From: Pseudomonadota bacterium
Lineage (GTDB): Bacteria; Desulfobacterota; Desulfovibrionia; Desulfovibrionales; Desulfovibrionaceae
Length of the DNA: 36,710 nt
Direction of reading: 5' to 3'
NCBI GenBank assembly: GCA_018817515.1
Contig: JAHIUD010000104.1
Coordinates: forward strand, 1 to 36,710
A program made the position numbers and the translations under genes. This document shows positions 31,886 to 36,710 of the stretch, one piece after another. Below the pieces are notes generated by a model that saw nothing but the letters and a program-made list of their open reading frames with translations, was not told the origin of the DNA and did not search any database. Every line of letters starts with the position of its first letter. The first letter of the stretch is position 1.

Positions 31886-32425
31886 TCAGGCCTTGGCGCG
31901 CAGGAGGACCTTGTCCTGCTCGTCACGCTCGGACACGAGGACATCCACGCGTTCGTGGATTGCGGTGTTCACGCGCTTGCCCACGTAGTCGGCCTGGATG
32001 GGCAGCTCGCGGTGACCTCGGTCGATGAGAACCAAAAGCTCCACGCGCCTGGGGCGGCCGAAGTCGAGGATGGCCTCCAGGGCGGCGCGGGTGGTGCGGC
32101 CGGAGTAGAGCACGTCGTCCACCAGGATGAGGGTCGCACCCTCGATGTTGGCCGGGATGTCCGTGCTGCTGATGGTCGGCGAGATGCCGAGGTTGCTCCA
32201 GTCGTCGCGATAGAGATTGATGTCGAGCATGCCGAACAGTGTCGGTGCGGCCAGCCGGGCGTCCAGCAGGGCCTTGAGCCTGCGGGCCAGGTCCACGCCC
32301 CGGCGCTGAATGCCGACCAGCACGAGGGGGCCTTCCTCGCCCCGGCGCTCGATGATTTCCGAGGCCAGGCGTTCAAGCGTGCGGGCCATTTCCTTGGCGG
32401 TCATGAGGGTGCGCGTTTCGCTCAT
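31886..32425 (-). CDS. pyrR: PyrR-type pyrimidine regulator / uracil phosphoribosyltransferase
   Basis: A 179-residue member of the PyrR family. The PRPP motif is LVDDVLYSGRTTRAALEAI, with VGIQRRGVDLARRL (the typical VGIxTRG segment) near residue 35 and VLIDRGHRELPIQADYVGK after the PRPP site. PyrR binds RNA leaders of pyrimidine operons in Gram-positives and has uracil phosphoribosyltransferase activity; whether it regulates here is unknown and no leader with a PyrR site is seen. The start ATG at 32425 overlaps the stop of the TetR gene (ATGA), and an 18-base gap leads to the next gene. Confidence 0.9.
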   Translation of the reverse strand: MSETRTLMTAKEMARTLERLASEIIERRGEEGPLVLVGIQRRGVDLARRLKALLDARLAAPTLFGMLDINLYRDDWSNLGISPTISSTDIPANIEGATLILVDDVLYSGRTTRAALEAILDFGRPRRVELLVLIDRGHRELPIQADYVGKRVNTAIHERVDVLVSERDEQDKVLLRAKA

Positions 32426-32991
32426 CCCTTGGCCCCGGGAATCATCAGGCTGCGGCGGCAAAATTCCACGGCTTCCTTTGAAAAGTCATCGATCTCCGGC
32501 CAGTAGAGCTTGATGCGCATGAGGCCGAAAAACATATTGGCCAGGATCAGGCCCGTGGGCCTGAGCGGGACCTCGATAAGGCTGCCGCTCTTATGCCCGT
32601 GGGCCAGGAAGTCCTCGAACAGGCTGCGCATGCGCTCGATGAACCGGCCCATGGAGCGCCGTGTGGTGTCCAGGATGCTGTAGGTGCCGAGCACGATCTT
32701 GATGTCCGCGGCGTTGGCGTCGAGAAAGGTGAAATGGTTGCCCAGAAGGTCGTCCAGGGACAGACTGCCCTTTTCCATGCGCGCGCGGCAGTTCTCGGAC
32801 AAGGTCTGGTACTTTTCGTCAAAGGCGTCCAGGATGTGCTGGAGGATGTCTTCCTTGCTCTCAAAATGACGGTAGATGGTGCCTTCGGAGATGTCGGCCT
32901 GTTTGGCCAGGTTTGCCGTGGTCATCTTGTGGAAGCCCACTTCTGATATCATGTCCTTGGCGGTGACTAGGATGAGATCCTTGGTGCTCAT
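32422..32991 (-). CDS. TetR-family transcriptional regulator
   Basis: A 189-residue repressor. The N-terminal helix-turn-helix is MSTKDLILVTAKDMISEVGFHKMTTANLAKQADISEGTIYRHFESKEDILQHIL (residues 1-54). The C-terminal ligand/dimer domain (about 60-189) is all-helical with no cysteines before SKEAVEFCRR. The start at 32991 is chosen for the usual TetR N-terminus; upstream in-frame ATGs at 33003 and 33042 add proline-rich residues. First gene of tetR-pyrR-aroK-ykgJ and divergent from the selenocysteine gene at 33173, which could be its target. Confidence 0.9.
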   Translation of the reverse strand: MSTKDLILVTAKDMISEVGFHKMTTANLAKQADISEGTIYRHFESKEDILQHILDAFDEKYQTLSENCRARMEKGSLSLDDLLGNHFTFLDANAADIKIVLGTYSILDTTRRSMGRFIERMRSLFEDFLAHGHKSGSLIEVPLRPTGLILANMFFGLMRIKLYWPEIDDFSKEAVEFCRRSLMIPGAKG

Positions 32992-33110
32992 GGGAATCCT
33001 CATCAGGGGGGGTAGTCGTTCCAGGGGAGCGGGTATTCGCACCCCCAGGTTTGGATGTAGCCCAGAGCGGCACAGGGGTCAACGGTCTACGAAAAAGCGC
33101 AAGTGCTCAT

Positions 33111-33139
33111 TTGACAAAGTTGCGGGCCGTCATTATCTA
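33111..33139 (+). promoter_or_regulatory. Putative promoter of the selenocysteine HesB-like gene
   Basis: A perfect TTGACA (33111-33116) is followed after 17 bases by TATCTA (33134-33139), a weak -10. The start codon is 33 bases further down, with AAGGAGG at 33160-33166 as ribosome site. TTTGACAAA around the -35 is a short palindrome. Confidence 0.5.
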
Positions 33140-33172
33140 TGCAGCTCCCACAAACGTTCAAGGAGGCTTGCA

Positions 33173-33511
33173 ATGATTGAACTGACGGAAGCCGCCAAGA
33201 CCCAGCTCGACGGGTACTTTGCGGACAAGGAAAAGACCCCGATTCGCGTCTTTATGGCGTCCGGGGGCTGAAGCGGCCCCAGACTGTCGCTGGCTCTGGA
33301 TGAGCCGCGTGAGAACGACGACACCTTCGAAGTGATGGGCTACAGCTTCTGCGTGGAGCGGGCCCTGGGAGAGAAAACCGGCGCCATCCGCATCGACATG
33401 ACCAGCTACGGCTTCACTGTCGATTCGGAAAATCCCATGAACCTGGGCGGCGGCGGATGCGGCGGCAGCTGCGGAAGCGGGGAGAAATCCTCCGGCGGCT
33501 GTTCCTGCTAG
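33173..33511 (+). CDS. HesB/IscA-like selenoprotein (TGA at codon 33 read as selenocysteine)
   Basis: Read through one TGA (33269-33271), the frame gives a 112-residue protein ending at TAG 33509-33511. Residues 1-28 (MIELTEAAKTQLDGYFADKEKTPIRV) are nearly the same as those of the next gene, and after the TGA the protein continues in frame as SGPRLSLALDEP, ending in a Gly/Cys tail (GGGGCGGSC...GGCSC). The TGA lies at the position of the Cys pair (AGGCCGPKLSLALDE) of the neighbour. A stem-loop follows it. The fold is the HesB/IscA/ErpA A-type family; the tail adds five cysteines. Selenocysteine HesB-like proteins have been reported in deltaproteobacteria. Start ATG follows AAGGAGG. A decayed pseudogene is unlikely, since the second half is well conserved. 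Confidence 0.85.
33273..33308 (+). promoter_or_regulatory. SECIS-like stem-loop directly after the in-frame TGA
   Basis: Starting two bases past the TGA, GCGGC (33273-33277) pairs with GCCGC (33304-33308); inside it CCAGA (33279-33283) pairs with TCTGG (33295-33299), or CCAG with CTGG (33290-33293) leaving a 7-base loop ACTGTCG that contains a GT. Position and size match bacterial SECIS elements, which SelB recognises immediately downstream of the UGA within the coding region. In the intact cysteine paralogue the same place reads differently (CCCAAGCTCTCCCTGGC). Confidence 0.65.
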
Positions 33512-33534
33512 GAATCAATCCCCACGGCGATATA

Positions 33535-33568
33535 GGGCGGCGTTCCACGGAGCGCCGCCCGTTTTTTT
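33535..33568 (+). terminator. Intrinsic terminator after the selenocysteine gene
   Basis: GGGCGGCG (33535-33542) pairs with CGCCGCCC (33553-33560), extended by TTC / GGA pairs inside, followed by G and seven T (33562-33568). It separates the two tandem HesB-like genes, so the second probably has its own promoter. Confidence 0.9.
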
Positions 33569-33649
33569 GGGGCAGCGCTCGGCAAGTCCTGGCAGTTCGT
33601 TGTTGCAAGGCCATGAAACAACACACAAACGCATACAAGGAGCGCCCCA

Positions 33650-34006
33650 ATGATTACACTGAGTGAAGCCGCCCGCGACCAGCTCGACGGCTATTTCGAG
33701 GACAAGGAAAAGTCCCCCCTGCGCATCTTCCTGGCAGGCGGCTGCTGCGGCCCCAAGCTCTCCCTGGCTCTGGACGAGGTCCGCGACGGCGATGAGACCG
33801 TTGAGAGCATGGGCTACACCCTGCTGGCGGAGAAGTCCCTCTTGGCCGCTGCGGGCAAGATCGTCATCGATGCCGGGGAGTACGGCTTCTCTGTGGAGTC
33901 CGAGAACCAGCTTGGCGGCGAGTCTGGCGGAAGCTGCGGCTCTGGCGGCTGCGGAGGTGGTGAGTCCGGCAGCGGCTGCGGCTCCGGCGGCTGCGGCTGT
34001 TCCTAG
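33650..34006 (+). CDS. HesB/IscA-like protein, cysteine paralogue with Gly/Cys tail
   Basis: A 118-residue tandem paralogue of the preceding selenoprotein. Residues 1-35 (MITLSEAARDQLDGYFEDKEK...LRIFLAGGCCGPK) hold the HesB/IscA N-terminal core with a vicinal Cys pair C32-C33 in place of the TGA residue, followed by LSLALDEVRDGDETVESMGYTLLAEK and a typical A-type strand GKIVIDAGEYGFSVESE. The last 25 residues are a Gly/Ser/Cys tail with six cysteines (GGSCGSGGCGGGESGSGC...). A-type proteins normally end with a CxC pair at a fixed place; here the C-terminal cysteines are in this flexible tail instead. Likely iron, iron-sulfur or metal handling; exact role unknown. ATG follows AAGGAGCG. Ends at a bidirectional terminator. 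Confidence 0.82.
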   Translation: MITLSEAARDQLDGYFEDKEKSPLRIFLAGGCCGPKLSLALDEVRDGDETVESMGYTLLAEKSLLAAAGKIVIDAGEYGFSVESENQLGGESGGSCGSGGCGGGESGSGCGSGGCGCS

Positions 34007-34023
34007 GCCAGGCATCAACGACA

Positions 34024-34071
34024 CGAAAAGGCGGCGCCCTCCACGTTTGACTGGAGTGCGCCGCTTTTTTT
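34024..34071. terminator. Bidirectional terminator between the HesB-like gene and ridA
   Basis: GCGGCGC (34031-34037) pairs with GCGCCGC (34058-34064), with the inner pair CTCCA (34039-34043) / TGGAG (34052-34056). An A-run (34026-34029) precedes it and seven T (34065-34071) follow, so it can stop both the plus-strand HesB-like transcript and the minus-strand ridA transcript. Confidence 0.88.
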
Positions 34072-34078
34072 GCGCGCC

Positions 34079-34465
34079 TTAGGCCTGGGCGGCCACCACG
34101 CGCACCTCCACCTGGGCCTCGCGCGGGAGCGCGGCCACGGCCACGGCGGCCCGGGCGGGCTTGTGGCTGGTGAAGTAGGTGCTGTAGATCTCGTTGAACT
34201 CGCCGAAGCGGCCCATGTCGATGAGAAACACGTCCACCGAGAGCACGCGTTCAAGGTTCGACCCGGCGGCCTCGACCACGGCGCGCACATTGTCCAGGGC
34301 CTGCCTGGCCTGGGCGGAGAAATCCTCCGGAATGATGCCGGTGGCCGGAACAATGCCGAGCTGGCCGCTTAGAAACACGAGCCCCCCATAGGTCACGGCC
34401 TGGGAGTAGGGGCCGATGGCGGCCGGGGCGTTGGCGGTCTGGACGGTCTTTGGTTCCGCGGACAT
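34079..34465 (-). CDS. ridA: RidA family enamine/imine deaminase
   Basis: A 128-residue trimeric protein that hydrolyses reactive enamine/imine intermediates from PLP enzymes. Signatures: AIGPYSQAVTYGGLVFLSGQLG at residues 18-39, DNVRAVVEAAGSNLERVLSVDVFL, and a C-terminal PARAAVAVAALPREAQVEVRVVA with the conserved Arg (R105 region, PAR) and Glu that form the active pocket. The start MSAEPKT at 34465 is preceded by CAAGGAG on the minus strand; the open frame continues to 34669 but that stretch is shadow sequence inside the upstream gene. The 14-base gap to the Gate-domain gene suggests cotranscription. Confidence 0.93.
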   Translation of the reverse strand: MSAEPKTVQTANAPAAIGPYSQAVTYGGLVFLSGQLGIVPATGIIPEDFSAQARQALDNVRAVVEAAGSNLERVLSVDVFLIDMGRFGEFNEIYSTYFTSHKPARAAVAVAALPREAQVEVRVVAAQA

Positions 34466-34479
34466 GAAGACTCCTTGGT

Positions 34480-35515
34480 TCAGGGTGCCGGGGTGCGCGC
34501 CACGGTGGACCACAGCAGGCGGTCCGCCAGGCCCGGGGCCAGGCGCGCAGAGCATTTGACGAGCAGGGCCGTTGCCGCGAGGGCGAAGACGAGCCTGGCC
34601 CAAAGGATGCCGGAGAGGTGCGCCCCCAGCATGGCCATGAGCAGGGTGTCCTCGATGAGGCTGTGGCACAGGCCCATGAGGGTCAGGGAAAAGAACACGT
34701 CGCGCTTGTCCACGCGTCCGCTTTTCGCTTCAAAGATGATGAGCCCGCCGCCGTAGGCCACGCCCAGGGTCAGCCCGGCCACGGTGATGCCCGAGGCCGC
34801 CGGACCGATGCCGATGAGCCGGAGCACGGGCCGCAGCAGGCGGTTCAACAGGTCGATGGCGCCCACGGCGGTCAACAGCCGCATCAGGGCCATGAGCCCG
34901 GTGATGATGAGCGCGATGGACAAAAGTTTCTGGCCCTCGCCCAGGGCCCAGAGCCAGAGCGTGGGGGTCGCCGCTGCCTCGGGCCGGGTGAAGAGCACTA
35001 CGGCCGGGCCTTGCAGGGTGTCTAAAGCCTTGTAGGCCGCGCTGAGCAGCATGCCCAGGACCAGCGCGCCGCCAAACCGTGACACGATCTGGAAGCGCAG
35101 GCGCGCGCCGGATTTGCGCGCGATGCCGAGCTCCACCGGCAGGTTGTGGGCCACCAGGATGAGCGTGGCCAGCACCGTCATCTGGGCCTGGGTCAAGGGG
35201 GCGGCGCCGAGGGCCAGGAACACGATGATGGCGCTGTAGATGTTGTTCAAAAGCGCCGTGGCCCAGACCAGGCCCATCTCCGGCGGCAGGCCGACCAGGG
35301 CCATGAGGGGGGTAAGCGGCATGGCCAGGTAGGGCACGGCCCCCCAGCTCCTGGAGCACCTTCACGCCGAGGACCACCGGGATCATGACCACGAAGAGCT
35401 CCCGGCAGACGCGGAGGCTCTGCAGCAGAACGTCCCGGGCGGCGCGGCCAAAGGCTGCGCCCAGGCGCGCGGTCTGGGGAGCTTCGGGCTTGGCGGATGT
35501 GGAGCTGGCTGGCAT
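34480..35515 (-). pseudogene. Gate-domain (nucleoside-recognition) membrane protein, frameshifted
   Basis: Two overlapping frames together make one protein. The first (from 35515) gives MPASSTSAKPEAPQTARLG...SLRVCRELFVVMIPVVLGVKVLQELG; the second (to 34480) gives PYLAMPLTPLMALVGLPPEMGLVWATALLNNIYSAII and about eight hydrophobic helices, including NNIYSAIIVFLAL and the repeated Gate-like GVAYGGGLIIFEAKSG. The frames part in a run of six C at 35340-35345. Removing one C joins them as VLQELGAVPYLAMP, with no other defect. So this is a one-base insertion in a homopolymer: a sequencing or assembly error, a phase-variable site, or an early pseudogene. Adjacent feoB carries the same Gate-type domains, so a role in transport is possible. 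Confidence 0.75.
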
Positions 35516-35594
35516 GCGCGCCGAACATAGGCGGTTTGGCCACGAAAGGGAAGCCTGGGGGCCGGAGGAAGGAGGGTGTCGGGCCGGATGATGG

Positions 35595-35628
35595 GGAGCC
35601 CCGGCGGTCTTGCGGCCACCGGGGCTCC
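35595..35628 (-). other. Stable hairpin downstream of feoB
   Basis: GGAGCCCCGG (35595-35604) pairs with CCGGGGCTCC (35619-35628), a perfect 10-base stem with a 14-base loop, 49 bases after the feoB stop on the minus strand. There is no T-run, so it is a possible factor-dependent terminator or RNA 3' end. Confidence 0.45.
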
Positions 35629-35677
35629 GGCTGGAGGAGGAGTGTCGAGGTTGGCGCGGGCGCTGGGCCCTTGCGCC

Positions 35678-36709
35678 CTAGCTGAACAGCCGCGCTGTCT
35701 GGAACACGGCCACGGCGGCCACGAAGGCCAGGCTGGTGTTGAAGACCATGGCGAATCCGGCCCACTTCCAACTGGACTCGCGGGCCATGGTCACGATGGT
35801 CACGGAGCAGGGCGCGTAGAGGATGACGAAGATGATCAGCGCCAGTGCCGCGGACCTGGGGAAGGTGGGGTCCTGGGACAAGAGGCGCGACAGGGGCGCG
35901 GCGTCCTCGGCATCGACCTCGCCCAGGGAGTAGGCCGTGCCCAGGGTGGACACGATGACCTCCTTGGCCGCAAGTCCGCCCACCAGCGCGATGTTCACGC
36001 GCCAGTTGAAGCCGGCCAGACTGCTCACCGACTCCAGCGCCACGCCGGCGCGCCCGGCGGCGGAGGCCTTCAGGGATTCTTCGGAACGCTCCCCGGCCAG
36101 GCTGGCCAGCGCCTCGGTGAGCTCCGCCGGAGGCTCCTGGCCTTGGGTCTTGGCGTCGTCGATCTGCTGTTGCACCACGGCCTCGCGGGCATCAAAGGCC
36201 TTGGCCTGTTCTGCAGGCAGGCCGGGGAAGGTCATGGCCGCCCAGAGCAGCACGGAGATGGCCAGGATGGTGGTGCCGGCCTTGCGCATATAGTCCCAGG
36301 AGCGCTCCCAGGTGTGGATGCACAGGCCGCTTAGGGTCGGCATGCGGTACGGCGGCAACTCCATGACAAAGGGCGTGCTCTCGCCCTTGACCACGGTGGA
36401 GCGCAGGAGCTTGGCCACAAGCAGGGCCGCGACCCAGGCCGTCAGCGTCACCAGGGACATGACCCCGGCCTCGGAGCCGGGGAAGAAGGCCGCGGCCAGC
36501 ATCAGGAACACCGGCACCTTGGCCCCGCAGGTCATGAACGGTGTGACCAGCAGGGTAGCCAGCTTCTCCTTGGGGCTTCTGAGCGCTCGGGTGGCCATGA
36601 CGCCGGGCACGGCGCAGCCGCCAGCGATGCCGCCCGCCACGATGAACGGCAGCACGCTGGTGCCGTGCAGCCCGAAGATACGGAACACGCGGTCGAGCAT
36701 GTAGGCCAT
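35678..36709 (-). CDS. feoB: Ferrous iron transporter FeoB, C-terminal membrane part (5' end outside the window)
   Basis: 343 residues of the membrane half of FeoB, which imports Fe(II) through the inner membrane. The frame begins at the window edge, so the ATG there is probably internal and the N-terminal G-domain lies beyond it. Visible FeoB features: VLPFIVAGGIAGGCAVPGVMATRAL, TPFMTCGAKVPVFLMLAAAFFP (the first Gate with its conserved cysteine), ELPPYRMPTLSGLCIHTWERSWDYMRKAGTTILAISVLLW, and the second Gate WRVNIALVGGLAAKEVIVSTLGTAYSLGE followed by LYAPCSVTIVTMARESSWKWAGF. The insert of about 60 residues (EQAKAFDAREAVVQQQI...) between helices is charged. Its C-terminus is at 35678. Confidence 0.92.
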   Translation of the reverse strand: MAYMLDRVFRIFGLHGTSVLPFIVAGGIAGGCAVPGVMATRALRSPKEKLATLLVTPFMTCGAKVPVFLMLAAAFFPGSEAGVMSLVTLTAWVAALLVAKLLRSTVVKGESTPFVMELPPYRMPTLSGLCIHTWERSWDYMRKAGTTILAISVLLWAAMTFPGLPAEQAKAFDAREAVVQQQIDDAKTQGQEPPAELTEALASLAGERSEESLKASAAGRAGVALESVSSLAGFNWRVNIALVGGLAAKEVIVSTLGTAYSLGEVDAEDAAPLSRLLSQDPTFPRSAALALIIFVILYAPCSVTIVTMARESSWKWAGFAMVFNTSLAFVAAVAVFQTARLFS

Positions 36710-36710
36710 G

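Noticed and set aside
33269-33271. The TGA as evidence that the first HesB-like gene is a pseudogene
   Set aside because: There is only one interruption, the sequence after it is conserved and in frame, it sits at a functional Cys site, and a stem-loop follows. Selenocysteine explains this better than decay.

Overview
The window looks like a chromosomal segment of a GC-rich, anaerobic, sulfate-reducing deltaproteobacterium of the Desulfovibrionaceae. The evidence is the tetraheme cytochrome c3, a rubrerythrin / desulfoferrodoxin / rubredoxin / rubredoxin:oxygen oxidoreductase locus behind a PerR-type regulator, a heme-containing chemoreceptor of the DcrA kind, futalosine-pathway menaquinone genes, anaerobic-type cobalamin genes and hypAB. 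I see no phage, plasmid, insertion sequence, CRISPR array, tRNA or rRNA.

Layout. 1-2181: end of a cobalamin operon (cbiT domain, cbiG, cobJ/cbiH). 2369-4423: cytochrome c3, then an acidic repeat/coiled-coil protein of unknown function, each followed by an intrinsic terminator. 4725-9114: a small unknown protein, MenG/UbiE methyltransferase, a DUF2065 membrane protein on the other strand, a UDP-sugar dehydrogenase, futalosine hydrolase MqnB and a polyprenyl diphosphate synthase; three of these act in menaquinone synthesis. 9126-14695: an HDOD-PAS-GGDEF regulator and a PurSL synthetase. 14869-17757: a probable operon of tetraheme cytochrome, c-heme chemoreceptor and PilZ protein. 17946-21246: the oxidative-stress block perR, rbr, dfx/sor, a double rubredoxin and roo. 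21338-22892: cobM/cbiF, a YjbQ protein and a cysteine-rich small-domain protein. 23231-26523 (minus strand): Mrp ATPase, an unknown protein coupled to hypB, hypB, hypA and a QueC-like PP-loop enzyme. 26698-30607: LysR regulator, small membrane protein, HxlR regulator, flavodoxin-like reductase, hemerythrin, OmpA-like protein. 30696-32991 (minus strand): ykgJ-like, shikimate-kinase-like, pyrR and tetR. 33173-34005: two tandem HesB/IscA-like proteins. 34079-36709 (minus strand): RidA, a frameshifted Gate-domain membrane protein and the C-terminal part of FeoB.

Two items stand out. First, the gene at 33173-33511 is broken by an in-frame TGA at codon 33. The TGA falls at the cysteine site of its intact neighbour and is followed by a SECIS-like stem-loop, so it reads as a selenocysteine protein that ordinary gene calling would miss. 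Second, two copies of a ~340-bp structured element (22888-23228 and 28016-28352, opposite orientations) fill the gaps between convergent genes. They share terminal inverted repeats and linkers, but each carries two long near-perfect hairpins. One hairpin differs completely in sequence between the copies; the other keeps a common core and differs in its base. I do not recognise a described family for this element.
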